A stretch of 64,000 nucleotides of DNA from Rhodospirillaceae bacterium (GCA_022843945.1 JALHMR010000001.1:186001-250000); one strand, 5' to 3'; counted from the stretch's first letter, positions 32,198 to 41,503 are shown. The notes: generated by a model not told the origin, from the letters alone. Translations and numbers: made by a program.

Positions 32198-35191
32198 CTA
32201 GTGCGCTTCGGCCCAGGACCGGCCCTGGCCGACCTCAACCACCAGCGGCACGGATAGCGTCACGACCGGGCGGTCGGCGCTCTCCATCACCTGCTTCACC
32301 ACTTCGATGGTCTTCGCCACTTCGCTGGGCGGGGCTTCGAAGAGCAGCTCGTCATGGACCTGCAGCAGCATCGTGGCCGCGAGGTCCGCCTTGGCCAGGG
32401 CCGCCGGGATGCGCACCATGGCGCGCTTGATGATGTCCGCCGCCCCGCCCTGGATCGGCGCGTTGATCGCCGCGCGCTCGGCGAAGCTGCGGATGGCCGG
32501 GTTCTTCTCGTTGATCGACGGCACGTGGCAGCGCCGGCCGAAGGCCGTGGTCACGTAACCCTGGGCCCGCGCCTCTTTCTTGGTGCGCTCCATGTAGTCG
32601 CGGATGCCGGGGTACTTCTCGAAATAGGCGGTGATGTAGGCCCGCGCCTCGCCCTGCGGAATGCCGAGCTGGTTGGCGAGGCCGAAGGCCGAGATGCCGT
32701 AGATGATGCCGAAATTGATCGCCTTGGCCTTGCGCCGGACCATCGGATCCATGCCCTCGACCGGCACGCCGAAGACCTGGGAAGCGGTCAGCGCATGGAT
32801 GTCGATGCCGGTGCGGAAGGCCTCCTTGAGAGGGCCGATATCGGCGACGTGGGCCAGCAGGCGCAGCTCGATCTGCGAATAGTCGAAGGAGAGCAAGGTC
32901 TGGCCCTTGCCGGCGACGAAGGCCTTGCGGATCTTGCGGCCTTCCTCGGTGCGGATCGGGATGTTCTGCAGGTTGGGATCGTTCGATGACAGGCGGCCGG
33001 TCGAGGCCACCGCCATGGAATATGACGTGTGCACGCGGCCGGTCTCGGGGTTGATCGCCTCGATCAGCGCGTCCGTGTAGGTCGATTTGAGCTTGGAGAG
33101 CTGGCGCCATTCGAGCACCAGCTGCGGTACCTTGTGGCCGGTGGCGGCGAGGGCCTCCAGCACGTCCGCACCCGTGGCGTAGGCGCCGGTCTTGGTCTTC
33201 TTCGGGGTCTCGCCTTCGGGCAGTTGCAGGCCGAGCTCGTCGAACAGCACCACGCCTAATTGGGCGGGAGAGCCGATGTTGAACGGGCGCTTGGCTTCCT
33301 TATGGATCTGCTTCTCGAGCTCGACCAGGCGCATGGCGAAATCATTGGACAGGCGCTTGAGCTCGACCGGGTCGACGCTGATCCCGGTCTCCTCCATGTG
33401 CTGCAGCACGGGAATCAGCGGACGCTCGATGCCCTCGTAGACGCTGACCAGGCGCTCCGTCACCAGCTGCGGCTTGAGCACGGCGTGCAGGCAGAGCGTG
33501 ACATCGGCATCCTCGGCGGCGTAGTCGCGCGCTTTCTCCAGCGGTACCTCGGCGAAGTTGATGCGCGCCTTTCCGGTGCCGGTGACCTCGTCGTAGGTCG
33601 TCGTCTTGTGGCCGAGATGCAACGCGCAGAGCTCGTCCATGCCGTGGCCGTGCTTGCCGCCGTTCAGCACGTAGGAGATCAGCATCGTGTCGTCGATCGG
33701 CTCGACCGTGACGCCGCTGCGCCGCAGCACCTCGGCATCGAACTTGATGTTGTGACCGACCTTGAGCACCGAGGGATCGGCCAGCAGCGGCTTGAGCGCG
33801 TCGAGCACCTGCTGGCGCGGCAGCTGGCCGGGCAACAGGCCGCCATTCTTCCTTTGCTCTACGGATTGGGGCGCTTCCAGGGCCAGGCCGTCCTGCTTCT
33901 GCTCCTTGTCCTTGGCTGATTTGGCTTCGCCGGGCGCCACGTGGCCGAGCGGGATGTAGCAGCCCTCGCCCACCGACGTGGCCAGCGAGATGCCGACCAG
34001 ATCGCAGCCCAGCGCGTCGAGGCCGGTGGTCTCGGTGTCGACAGCGATCAGGCCGGCGTTGCGGGCCCGCGCGATGCAGGCCTCGAGATCCTTCATCGTC
34101 TGCACGAGGCCGTAGGCGCCGCCCGCACCCGGTCGTGCGGCTGGCGGCGTGATCGGCGGCGGCGGCGTGGCGCTGCCGATGCTCTGCCCGTCATGGCTCG
34201 CCTGGCCTAAAGGCAGGGCGCCGTTGGTCATCTTGGGCACCGATTCGACATCGAAGTCGCCGTCGACCAGGCCTTCGCTCTTCATCCGCGTGATCACCGA
34301 GCGGAAGCCCTGCGTCGCCAGGAACTGGACCAGGATCGCGGGGTCGGGCTTGCGGATGCCCAGCTCATTGATCGGTGTCGGCATGCCGCACTCGGCGTCG
34401 AGCTTGACCAGCTTGTAGGAGACGCGCGCCATGTCGATATTGGCGAGCAGGCTCTCGCGGCGCTTGGGCTGCTTGATCTCGCCGGCGCGGGCCAGCAGCG
34501 TCTCGAGGTCGCCGTAGGTGTTGATCAGCTCGGCCGCCGTCTTGACGCCGATCCCGGGCACGCCCGGCACGTTGTCGGTGGAATCGCCGGCCAGCGCCTG
34601 GACGAAGACCACCTTGTCCGGCGTCACGCCGAAGCGCTCCAGCACCTCGGGCTCGCGGATCGGCTTGTTCTTGATCGGGTCGAGCATCTCGATGCCCTCG
34701 CCGACCAACTGCATCAGGTCCTTGTCGGAGGAGACGATGGTGACCTTGAGCCCCTGCTTGCGGGCGCCATGGGCGTAGCAGGCGATCAGGTCGTCGGCCT
34801 CGAAGCCCGGCTTCTCGATGGCCGGCACGCCGAAGGCGCGGGTCGCCTCGCGCACCAGGCCGAATTGCGGGATCAGGTCGTCGGGCGGCTCGTCGCGGTT
34901 GGCCTTGTACTCGGCGTAGATCTCGTTGCGGAAGGTGTCGCGGCCGGCATCGAAGATCACGGCGAGGTGGTCGCCCTGGTGGCCGGCCATCAGGCGCAGC
35001 AGCATGTTGGTGAAGCCGAGCACCGCCCCCACCGGCGTACCGTCGGAACGGGTGAGCGGCGGCAGGGCGTGGAAGGCCCGGAAGATGTAGCCCGAGCCGT
35101 CGACGAGGTAGAGGTGACCGCCGCCTCCCTTCTTCGTGCTTGGCGCCTTCTCACTGGGGGCTTTATTGGACTCGGCAGCTTTCTTTGGCAT
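32198..35191 (-). CDS. polA: DNA polymerase I
   Basis: 997 aa, cytoplasmic repair and Okazaki-fragment polymerase. Residues 1-25 are a Lys/Ser-rich head. The 5'-3' exonuclease follows (LYLVDGSGYIFRAFHALPP, VSSDKDLMQLV). The 3'-5' proofreading domain looks active (IAVDTETTGLDALGCDLVG). The polymerase domain has LLSFDYSQIELRLLAHVAD, KAINFGIIYGISAFGLA and LLQVHDELLFEAP. ATG 35191 with GAGGA upstream is preferred over ATG 35215. Somewhat longer than the 930-residue E. coli enzyme. Divergent from tcuA across a palindromic repeat. Confidence 0.97.
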   Translation of the reverse strand: MPKKAAESNKAPSEKAPSTKKGGGGHLYLVDGSGYIFRAFHALPPLTRSDGTPVGAVLGFTNMLLRLMAGHQGDHLAVIFDAGRDTFRNEIYAEYKANRDEPPDDLIPQFGLVREATRAFGVPAIEKPGFEADDLIACYAHGARKQGLKVTIVSSDKDLMQLVGEGIEMLDPIKNKPIREPEVLERFGVTPDKVVFVQALAGDSTDNVPGVPGIGVKTAAELINTYGDLETLLARAGEIKQPKRRESLLANIDMARVSYKLVKLDAECGMPTPINELGIRKPDPAILVQFLATQGFRSVITRMKSEGLVDGDFDVESVPKMTNGALPLGQASHDGQSIGSATPPPPITPPAARPGAGGAYGLVQTMKDLEACIARARNAGLIAVDTETTGLDALGCDLVGISLATSVGEGCYIPLGHVAPGEAKSAKDKEQKQDGLALEAPQSVEQRKNGGLLPGQLPRQQVLDALKPLLADPSVLKVGHNIKFDAEVLRRSGVTVEPIDDTMLISYVLNGGKHGHGMDELCALHLGHKTTTYDEVTGTGKARINFAEVPLEKARDYAAEDADVTLCLHAVLKPQLVTERLVSVYEGIERPLIPVLQHMEETGISVDPVELKRLSNDFAMRLVELEKQIHKEAKRPFNIGSPAQLGVVLFDELGLQLPEGETPKKTKTGAYATGADVLEALAATGHKVPQLVLEWRQLSKLKSTYTDALIEAINPETGRVHTSYSMAVASTGRLSSNDPNLQNIPIRTEEGRKIRKAFVAGKGQTLLSFDYSQIELRLLAHVADIGPLKEAFRTGIDIHALTASQVFGVPVEGMDPMVRRKAKAINFGIIYGISAFGLANQLGIPQGEARAYITAYFEKYPGIRDYMERTKKEARAQGYVTTAFGRRCHVPSINEKNPAIRSFAERAAINAPIQGGAADIIKRAMVRIPAALAKADLAATMLLQVHDELLFEAPPSEVAKTIEVVKQVMESADRPVVTLSVPLVVEVGQGRSWAEAH

Positions 35192-35223
35192 GACCAGTCC
35201 TCTACCAGCTTCCATCCCCGACT

Positions 35224-35321
35224 GTCACCCCGGGCAAGCGGTGTCCGCACCGCGCGACCCGGGGTCCATCTCACCGGTTGCGCCATGGACCCCGGCTCGC
35301 GCTTCGCTTGGCCGGGGTGAC
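35224..35321. repeat. Palindromic intergenic repeat between polA and tcuA
   Basis: GTCACCCCGG at 35224 pairs with CCGGGGTGAC ending at 35321, and GACCCGGGGTCCAT pairs with ATGGACCCCGGCTC inside it. The whole folds into a long hairpin with no ORF. Its style is that of dispersed alphaproteobacterial intergenic palindromes. Confidence 0.65.
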
Positions 35322-35421
35322 GATTGAGAAAGTGGCGGGCGTGGTTGACGAATGCCCGACGGACAGGCATCAACCGTCCGTCCATGCGTGCGCCGTTGCC
35401 CCAGCTTCCTGCCCTTCCCCG

Positions 35422-36819
35422 ATGATCGACACCGAACGCCGGTTCGATGTCCTGGTGATCGGCGGCGGCAACGCGGCCCTCTGCGCCGCGATCAGCGCGC
35501 GGCGCCTGGGGGCTTCGGTTCTCGTCCTCGAAGCGGCGCCAAAGTTCTACCGCGGCGGCAACACGCGCCATACCCGCAACATGCGCTGCGCCCATGACAG
35601 CGCCACGGAAACCCTCACCGGTCCCTATACCGAGGAGGAGTTCTGGAAGGACCTGCTGCAGGTCACCGGCGGCCAGACCGACGAGGCGCTGGCCCGGCAC
35701 ATGATCCACCAGTCCAAGGAGATGCTGACCTGGATCACCGAGCAGGGCGTGCGCTTCCAGCCCTCGCTGGGCGGCACGCTCAGCCTCGGGCGCACCAACT
35801 CCTTCTTCCTCGGCGGCGGCCGGGCGATGCTCAACGCCCTCTACCGCACGGCGGAGCGGCTCGGCGTCGAGGTCGCCTACGACGCCGAGGTCGTGGCGCT
35901 GGATATCCGCGACGGCGTGTTTCTCTCGGCCAGCGTGAAGCACGCCGGCACGACGATGACCGTGCGCGCCACCACCCTGGTCGCCGCCTCGGGCGGCTTC
36001 GAGGCCAATATCGAATGGCTCAAGCAGTCCTGGGGTCCGCCGGCCGACAACTTCCTGATCCGCGGCACACCCTACAACAAGGGCACGGTGCTCAAGCTGC
36101 TGCTCGATGCTGGCGTGCAGGCGGTCGGCGACCCGACCCAGTGCCACGCCGTGGCCATCGACGCCCGCGCGCCGAAGTTCGACGGCGGCATCATCACCCG
36201 GCTCGACTGCGTGGTCTTCGGCATCGTGGTCAACAAGCACGCGGCGCGCTTCTACGACGAGGGCGAGGATTTCTGGCCCAAACGTTACGCCGTCTGGGGC
36301 CGGCTGGTCGCCGGCCAGCCCGACCAGATCGCCTACATCCTCTACGACCACAGCTCGTCGACCCTGTTCATGCCCTCGCTCTTCCCGCCGATCCAGGCGC
36401 CCACCTTGCGCGAGCTGGCGGCCAAGCTGACCCTCGACCCCGAGGCGCTGGAAAAGACGGTCGCCGGGTTCAACGCGGCGGTGCGGCCCGGCACCTTCGA
36501 TTCGACGGTGCTCGACGATTGCCGCACCGAGAGCCTGACGCCGCCCAAGAGCCACTGGGCGCGGAAGATCGAGCGGGCGCCCTTCTACGCCTATCCCGTG
36601 CGGCCGGGCATCACCTTCACCTATCTCGGCACGCGCGTGGATCGCCAGGCCCGCATCGTGATGGCCGACGGCAAGCTTTCGTCCAACATGTTCGCCGCCG
36701 GCGAGATCATGGCCGGCAACGTGCTCGGCAAGGGCTACGCCGCCGGCATCGGCATGACCATCGGCGCCGTGTTCGGGCGCATCGCCGGCCAGGAGGCCGC
36801 CACCCGTGCACGCAACTGA
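35422..36819 (+). CDS. tcuA: FAD-dependent tricarballylate dehydrogenase
   Basis: 465 aa from ATG 35422. TcuA oxidises tricarballylate to cis-aconitate, passing electrons to TcuB. The N-terminal FAD motif is DVLVIGGGNAALCAAISARR, with the flavin-contact region YRGGNTRHTRN; the C-terminal flavin site reads FAAGEIMAGNVLGKGYAAGI, as in the fumarate reductase/succinate dehydrogenase flavoprotein family. The next gene overlaps it by 14 bases and is the cognate iron-sulfur/membrane partner, which makes the assignment firm. No TcuC transporter or TcuR regulator is adjacent. Confidence 0.9.
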   Translation: MIDTERRFDVLVIGGGNAALCAAISARRLGASVLVLEAAPKFYRGGNTRHTRNMRCAHDSATETLTGPYTEEEFWKDLLQVTGGQTDEALARHMIHQSKEMLTWITEQGVRFQPSLGGTLSLGRTNSFFLGGGRAMLNALYRTAERLGVEVAYDAEVVALDIRDGVFLSASVKHAGTTMTVRATTLVAASGGFEANIEWLKQSWGPPADNFLIRGTPYNKGTVLKLLLDAGVQAVGDPTQCHAVAIDARAPKFDGGIITRLDCVVFGIVVNKHAARFYDEGEDFWPKRYAVWGRLVAGQPDQIAYILYDHSSSTLFMPSLFPPIQAPTLRELAAKLTLDPEALEKTVAGFNAAVRPGTFDSTVLDDCRTESLTPPKSHWARKIERAPFYAYPVRPGITFTYLGTRVDRQARIVMADGKLSSNMFAAGEIMAGNVLGKGYAAGIGMTIGAVFGRIAGQEAATRARN

Positions 36820-37894
36820 GACGCTGAACGAAGCCGACCGGCTGATGGTGGTGTGCAACTCCTGCCGCTACTGCGAGGGGCTGTGCGCGGTGTTCCCGGC
36901 GATGGAGATGCGCCGCGCCTTCACCTCGGGCGACCTGCGCTACTTCGCCAATCTCTGCCACGGCTGCGGGGCCTGTTACGACGACTGCCAGTTCTCGCCG
37001 CCGCACGAATTCAACGTGAATGTGCCGAAGGTGATGGCCCAGCTGCGCCTGGAATCCTACGCGCACTACGCCTGGCCGGGCGCCTGCGCCGGGTTGTTCC
37101 AACGCAACGGCCTGGTCATTGCCCTGATCGCGGCGCTGAGTGTGGCCGTCTTCATCGCCGGCTTCGTGGCCTGGAGCGATCCCGGCGCGCTGTTCGCCGT
37201 CCATACCGGCCCGGGCGCCTTCTACCGGCTGATGCCGCACAACACGATGGTGGCGATCTTCGGCGCGGCGTTCCTCTACGCCTGTATCGCCATCGTCATG
37301 GGCCTGCGCGCTTTCTGGCGCGACGGCGGCGAGGCGGCCGGCCGGGACTTCGCGCAGGCCGGCCACGAGACCGCGACGCTCAAGTATCTCGACGGCGGCG
37401 GAGCCGGCTGCCGCGACAGCGACACCAAGGCGCCGGACAATCGCCGCCTCTATCACCACCTGACCTTCTACGGCTTCCTGCTGTGCTTCGCCTCGACCAG
37501 CGTGGCGACGCTCTACCACTACCTGCTCGGGATGCAGGCGCCGTACGCCTGGACCGACCTGCCGGTCGTGCTGGGCACGCTGGGCGGTATCGGCCTGCTG
37601 ATCGGCCCGGTCGGCCTGCTGGCCGAGAAGGGCAAGCGCGACCCGCTCACCCAGGACAGCAGCCTGTGGGGCATGGACGTGGCCTTCCTCGCCATGCTCT
37701 TCCTCACCAGCCTGACGGGACTGGCGCTGCTGGGCTTGCGCTCAACCCCGGCGATGGGACTGCTCCTGGCCATCCATCTGGGCGTGGTCTTCGGCCTGTT
37801 CGTCACCATGCCCTACGGCAAGTTCGTGCACGGCCTCTACCGCTACGCCGCCCTTGCCCGATACAGCAGAGAGCGCCGCACGCAAACCGACTAG
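36806..37894 (+). CDS. tcuB: TcuB, iron-sulfur membrane electron carrier for tricarballylate oxidation
   Basis: 362 aa, GTG start overlapping tcuA. The N-terminus has two ferredoxin-type clusters (CNSCRYCEGLCAVFP and CHGCGACYDDCQF). Six or so membrane helices follow, with likely heme-ligand histidines in YHHLTFYGFLLCFAS and LYHYLLG. TcuB reoxidises the TcuA flavin and sends electrons to the respiratory chain. Also called CitB in older annotations. Ends nine bases before the convergent zinc-finger gene. Confidence 0.9.
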   Translation: MHATETLNEADRLMVVCNSCRYCEGLCAVFPAMEMRRAFTSGDLRYFANLCHGCGACYDDCQFSPPHEFNVNVPKVMAQLRLESYAHYAWPGACAGLFQRNGLVIALIAALSVAVFIAGFVAWSDPGALFAVHTGPGAFYRLMPHNTMVAIFGAAFLYACIAIVMGLRAFWRDGGEAAGRDFAQAGHETATLKYLDGGGAGCRDSDTKAPDNRRLYHHLTFYGFLLCFASTSVATLYHYLLGMQAPYAWTDLPVVLGTLGGIGLLIGPVGLLAEKGKRDPLTQDSSLWGMDVAFLAMLFLTSLTGLALLGLRSTPAMGLLLAIHLGVVFGLFVTMPYGKFVHGLYRYAALARYSRERRTQTD

Positions 37895-37903
37895 AGAAAA
37901 GCT

Positions 37904-38089
37904 TTAGTGGGCGGCGCGCGCCCCGGCCTTCAGCACGAAGACCCGGTCGCAGTAGCCGCACTCGCCGCGCCCGTCGGGGCTCAGCGGGATGTAGATCGTC
38001 GGGTGGCCCAGGGCCCCGCCACCGTCGCAACGCGCCGGATTGGTCTCGGTCTCGATCGTCTCGGGCGGTGGCGGCAGGTTGCTGGCCAT
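37904..38089 (-). CDS. Zinc-finger domain protein, NDUFS6/zf-CHCC-like
   Basis: 61 aa from ATG 38089. RCDGGGALGHPTIYIPLSPD followed by GECGYCDRVFVL gives the C-x8-H-x14-C-x2-C zinc ligand pattern of the family, whose eukaryotic relative is the complex I accessory subunit NDUFS6. Bacterial members are widespread single-domain proteins in alphaproteobacteria. A role in complex I assembly is an inference from homology. Divergent from the ABC ATPase gene. Confidence 0.85.
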   Translation of the reverse strand: MASNLPPPPETIETETNPARCDGGGALGHPTIYIPLSPDGRGECGYCDRVFVLKAGARAAH

Positions 38090-38183
38090 GGGGCGAATCC
38101 GGTGTTTGACCGTGAGGACGCGGCGATGATACCGATTGCGCCCGGCGTTGCAAACGGCCCCGCCCGATCCATCTAAGTTATTC

Positions 38184-39152
38184 ATGAATCTTCACAATCC
38201 CGCGGCTTCAGGCCTTTCCGCCGTGACCCTCGACGGCCTGACCAAGGTCTATGCCCGCCAGGGCAAAGCGGGCAGCAAGAAAGCCCTCGATAACGTCAGC
38301 CTGACCATCCGGCGCGGCGAGATCTTCGGCCTGCTCGGCCCCAACGGGGCGGGCAAGTCGACGCTGATCAACATCCTCGCCGGCCTGGTCAACAAGACCG
38401 CCGGCCGGGCCGAGATCTGGGGCCTCGACATCGACAAGGACCAGCGCGCCAGCCGGGCGGCCATCGGCGTCGTGCCGCAGGAGCTCAACATCGACCCGTT
38501 CTTCACGCCGCGCGAGCTGCTGGAGGTGCAGGCCGGGCTCTACGGCGTGCCCAGCGCCGAGCGCATCACCGACGAGCTGCTGCGCGCCGTCGGCCTGTAC
38601 GACAAGGCCGACGCCTATGCCCGCACGCTCTCGGGCGGCATGCGCCGGCGCCTGCTGGTCGCCAAGGCGATGGTCCACCGCCCGCCGGTGCTGGTGCTCG
38701 ACGAGCCGACGGCCGGCGTGGATGTCGAGCTGCGCCAGGGCCTGTGGCAGTACGTCCGCCAGCTCAACACCGCCGGCACCACCATCCTGCTGACCACGCA
38801 TTACCTGCCCGAGGCCGAGCAGCTCTGCGACCGCATCGCCATCATCAACCACGGCCGCATGATCGCCTGCGACACCACCGTGGCGCTGACCTCGCGCCTC
38901 GACCGCAAGGAGCTGCGCCTGATCCTCGACCGCGACCTCGGCACCATTCCGCCCTCGCTCGGCCGCTACGACGCCGTGCACAAAGGCCCGCGCGAGCTGG
39001 TCTTCCGCTACCGGCCGAGCCAGACCAGCGCCGGTGAGCTGCTCGACGCGGCGCGCGCCGCCGGTCTCGTCATCCTCGACCTCTCGACCGAGGAGAGCGA
39101 CCTCGAGGACATTTTCATCGAGCTGACCCGCGGCGGGGCCGAAGCTGCGTGA
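38184..39152 (+). CDS. ABC-2-type transporter ATP-binding protein, without adjacent permease
   Basis: 322 aa. Walker A is FGLLGPNGAGKSTLINILAG, the signature motif TLSGGMRRRLLVAKAMV and Walker B VLVLDEPTAGVD. LTTHYLPEAEQLCDRIAIIN and a C-terminal accessory domain of about 90 residues mark the CcmA/multidrug (ABC-2) group. These ATPases normally pair with a membrane permease encoded next door, but the next gene is a lipoprotein hydrolase. The partner may be elsewhere. ATG 38184; its promoter region is shared with the divergent zinc-finger gene. Confidence 0.88.
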   Translation: MNLHNPAASGLSAVTLDGLTKVYARQGKAGSKKALDNVSLTIRRGEIFGLLGPNGAGKSTLINILAGLVNKTAGRAEIWGLDIDKDQRASRAAIGVVPQELNIDPFFTPRELLEVQAGLYGVPSAERITDELLRAVGLYDKADAYARTLSGGMRRRLLVAKAMVHRPPVLVLDEPTAGVDVELRQGLWQYVRQLNTAGTTILLTTHYLPEAEQLCDRIAIINHGRMIACDTTVALTSRLDRKELRLILDRDLGTIPPSLGRYDAVHKGPRELVFRYRPSQTSAGELLDAARAAGLVILDLSTEESDLEDIFIELTRGGAEAA

Positions 39153-39165
39153 AGAGGATGGCTGC

Positions 39166-40191
39166 ATGAAGCGGCTACCCGTCCGGGCTTTAGGACTCGC
39201 TGCGCTGCTGCTGCTGGGCGCCTGCACGCCGACCATCGTACCGATGGGGCCGCCGGTCGCCACGCCGCAGCTGGAAGCCGATCGCCTGGTGATGGCCGAC
39301 GGCGCGGTGCTGCCGCTCACCACCTGGCGGCCGGACGGCCAGCCCAAGGCCGTGATCGTCGCGCTTCATGGCTTCAACGACTACGCCATCGGCTTCGCCG
39401 ATCCGGCAGTGGAATGGGTGCGCGACGGCATCGCTACCTATGCCTACGACCAGCGCGGCTTTGGCCGCCAAGCACAGCGGGGAATCTGGCCAGGCACCGA
39501 GACCCTGATCGCAGATCTCGAGACGGTCACCGCCCTGGTGCAGGCGCGCCATCCGGGCGTGCCGGTCTATGTGCTCGGTGAAAGCATGGGTGGCAGCGTA
39601 GTGCTCGTGGCCGCCGCACGCGGCAAGCTCGACAATGCGGCCGGCACGATCCTGCTCGCCCCGGCAGTGCGCGGCCGCGAGACGCTCAACATCTTCGCCC
39701 GCACCGGTTTGTGGTTCTTCTCGCGTACGGTGCCCTGGCTCGCCGGCGCTCCCGGTGGCCCGCTGCCGTTCAAGGTCTCGGACAATATCGCGGCGCTGCG
39801 CAAGCTGGGCCGCGACCCGCTGGTCATCAAATGGACCCGCGTGGATGCCTTCTGGGGTCTGGTCAACCTGATGGACGACGCGCTGGCGGCCGCGCCGCAG
39901 TTCAGTTCGCGGACCCTGATCCTGCTGGGGCGGCACGACGACCTGATTCCCGACGATCCGATGCAGCTCATGCTCTCCCGCATGCCCCCCGCGGCAGCGG
40001 GCCGGCGGCGGGTCGCGGTCTACCCCGAGGGCTACCACCTGCTGCTGCGCGACCTGCGCGCGGACATCCCTATCCGCGATATCGTGCGCTACACGCAAGA
40101 CCCCGCGGCGCCGCTGCCTTCGAGCCAGGAACACGCCCCCGATGATTTGCGTAAACCCCTGCTTTCCGTTAGTGTCCCGGCCGCCAACTAA
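39166..40191 (+). CDS. Lipoprotein alpha/beta hydrolase, monoacylglycerol-lipase-like
   Basis: 341 aa. A lipoprotein signal (LGLAALLLLGACTP, lipobox LGAC) predicts membrane anchoring. VIVALHGFNDYAIGFADPAV is the oxyanion region, VYVLGESMGGSVVLVAAARG the nucleophile elbow, GRHDDLIPDD and EGYHLLLRDL the acid and histidine. This is the Hydrolase_4/monoacylglycerol lipase pattern. It starts 13 bases after the ABC ATPase stop and may be co-transcribed. Its stop codon directly touches tRNA-Arg. Confidence 0.85.
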   Translation: MKRLPVRALGLAALLLLGACTPTIVPMGPPVATPQLEADRLVMADGAVLPLTTWRPDGQPKAVIVALHGFNDYAIGFADPAVEWVRDGIATYAYDQRGFGRQAQRGIWPGTETLIADLETVTALVQARHPGVPVYVLGESMGGSVVLVAAARGKLDNAAGTILLAPAVRGRETLNIFARTGLWFFSRTVPWLAGAPGGPLPFKVSDNIAALRKLGRDPLVIKWTRVDAFWGLVNLMDDALAAAPQFSSRTLILLGRHDDLIPDDPMQLMLSRMPPAAAGRRRVAVYPEGYHLLLRDLRADIPIRDIVRYTQDPAAPLPSSQEHAPDDLRKPLLSVSVPAAN

Positions 40192-40268
40192 GCGCCCGTA
40201 GCTCAGTTGGATAGAGCGCTAGCCTCCGGAGCTAGAGGTCGTGAGTTCGAGTCTCGCCGGGCGCGCCA
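40192..40268 (+). tRNA. tRNA-Arg (anticodon CCG)
   Basis: 77 bases with encoded CCA. Acceptor arm GCGCCCG pairs with CGGGCGC; the D-loop is AGCTCAGTTGGATAGAGC; the anticodon loop CTCCGGA gives CCG, reading CGG; the T-arm carries GAGTTCGAGTCTC. It begins on the base after the upstream stop codon. Confidence 0.97.
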
Positions 40269-40327
40269 TTCTTTCTGACCAACGCACCGTCCCCCACCGC
40301 TTTTTGCGGTGGCTCTGGCGCGCGCGC

Positions 40328-40377
40328 AAAAAAAAGAGCCGCCCAGGCCTGAGGGGAGGAATTGGCCGGGGCGGCTC
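40328..40377 (-). terminator. Leftward rho-independent terminator of the secreted protein gene at 40441
   Basis: GAGCCGCCC (40336-40344) pairs with GGGCGGCTC (40369-40377); on the minus strand the stem is followed by TTTTTTTTGCGCG. Just to the left, CCACCGC-TTTTT-GCGGTGG (40294-40312) is a second 7-bp hairpin that could mark the end of the tRNA transcript. Confidence 0.75.
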
Positions 40378-40440
40378 GGTTGAGCGGCGAGGGGAAGTGC
40401 GCCGCTCACTAGTCTGGAGAGGGTACTGGGTCGGGGTCTG

Positions 40441-40821
40441 TTACTCGCTCAGCGCGGCGACCTTCTGGCCATCGAGCGACGCGGTCTGGGTCGGCTCGGT
40501 CACGTAGCCGACGGCCAGGGTGTCTTCCTTGGTTGGGCGGCCGAGCTCGGGATTGGTCGCCCACAGCAGACGCATGGCTTGGCGATGAGTGTCCATCGGC
40601 ACGTCGGCCTTGACGAACTTGGAGTAGTCCGAGTCCCGGGTGAGGAACATCGCCGAGGGCAGGGCCTGCTCGACGGCCGAGGCCTGCACGCTGCGCGTCT
40701 CGGACGGCGCGGCCAGCGCGACGGGGTTACCGTTACCGCGATAGTCGAAGGCATGCATGTCGCCAGCGGCGGCGACGGTGGGCACGAGGGCGAGAGCGAC
40801 GGCGCAGATGATGGCTTTCAT
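40441..40821 (-). CDS. Small secreted protein, unknown
   Basis: 126 aa from ATG 40821, with GGAGGA upstream. Signal peptide MKAIICAVALALVPTVAAAG. The mature part is neutral, without cysteines, and contains PMDTHRQAMRLLWATNPELG and TLAVGYVTEP. No domain recognised. It ends with a strong terminator and has its own AT-rich upstream region, so it is probably a single-gene unit expressed at a useful level. Confidence 0.7.
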   Translation of the reverse strand: MKAIICAVALALVPTVAAAGDMHAFDYRGNGNPVALAAPSETRSVQASAVEQALPSAMFLTRDSDYSKFVKADVPMDTHRQAMRLLWATNPELGRPTKEDTLAVGYVTEPTQTASLDGQKVAALSE

Positions 40822-41127
40822 GGATGGGTCCTCCTTGTCCGGGTTCAACGCTTGTTTGGTGAGCCTCAAGGTAGGCCGAGACCCTGAATAAGACGTTAAA
40901 TATCAAAAGGTTACAGGATCAGTCCCTTAACAGAGACGGTAAATATCCCCTTCACCAAATATCCCTCGGCATTCGAAGCAAGTTCAGGCGATCGAGCGAA
41001 TCGCCGTGTTTTCGGGCCTTGCGTGACGGACGCGCGGGGCTTGCGCGATTCATTTCAAATGCATCGCGATTCCGCGCTGGTCATAAAAAAGTTTTTAAGC
41101 GGCGAAAAAAGCGGCGGATTTAATCAC
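40822..41127. other. AT-richer intergenic region, no gene seen
   Basis: Upstream region of the leftward secreted-protein gene. It holds two direct copies of AAATATCCC (near 40943 and 40960) and runs of A/T unusual for this genome, as in CATAAAAAAGTTTTTAAGCG. Probably promoter and regulatory sequence; no convincing ORF or RNA. Confidence 0.5.
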
Positions 41128-41484
41128 TCAAGAAAGCCTCACCCTGAGGTGCGAGCCCGCAGGGCGAGCCTCGAAGGGTGAGTCGAATCGACTACTGCCG
41201 ACGTGTTGGCGGCTCGAGAGTGCAGGCAACGCCGAGAGATCGCCTCGGATCAGCGCTTCTTTTTTGGCGCAACTCCAGCCTTTCAGTTGCCGCTCGGCGG
41301 CTATGGCGTCGGTGATGTTCGCGAACTCCTGCGCGTAGACCAGTACAACCGCTCGCCGGCTGCTCGTGTATCCGCCAAAGGTACCTGCGTTATGCACCGA
41401 GACGCGTCGCTCCAAGCTGTCGCGCGTCGTCCCGACATAGTAGCTGCCGTCTCGGCACCGAAGGATGTAAGCAAATGCACCCAT
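41128..41484 (-). CDS. GIY-YIG nuclease-domain protein bracketed by inverted repeats
   Basis: 118 aa. The GIY-YIG core is YILRCRDGSYYVGTT, followed by LERRVSVHNAGTFGGYTSSR and AIAAERQLKGWSCAKKEALI, as in single-domain UvrC-like proteins of the YhbQ type. The natural domain ends by about residue 95; the remaining C-terminus (SPFEARPAGSHLRVRLS) is translated from the palindromic repeat at 41137-41182. A second, inverted copy of that repeat lies just upstream at 41504-41545. Such tiny nucleases are often found with dispersed repeats and may mobilise or maintain them, but that is inference. Confidence 0.85.
   Translation of the reverse strand: MGAFAYILRCRDGSYYVGTTRDSLERRVSVHNAGTFGGYTSSRRAVVLVYAQEFANITDAIAAERQLKGWSCAKKEALIRGDLSALPALSSRQHVGSSRFDSPFEARPAGSHLRVRLS
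41137..41182 (+). repeat. Dispersed palindromic repeat, copy 1 (inside the GIY-YIG 3' end)
   Basis: CCTCACCCTGAGGTGCGAGC at the left and GCGAGCCTCGAAGGGTGAG at the right. Matches, in inverse orientation, 41504-41545 and, in direct orientation, 45057-45147. Confidence 0.8.
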
Positions 41485-41503
41485 GGCTGCATTCTAGCCG
41501 TCG

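Noticed and set aside
40192-40440. tRNA-Arg as an integration site for a genomic island
   Set aside because: No integrase, no repeated tRNA 3' end and no change in gene style was found downstream.
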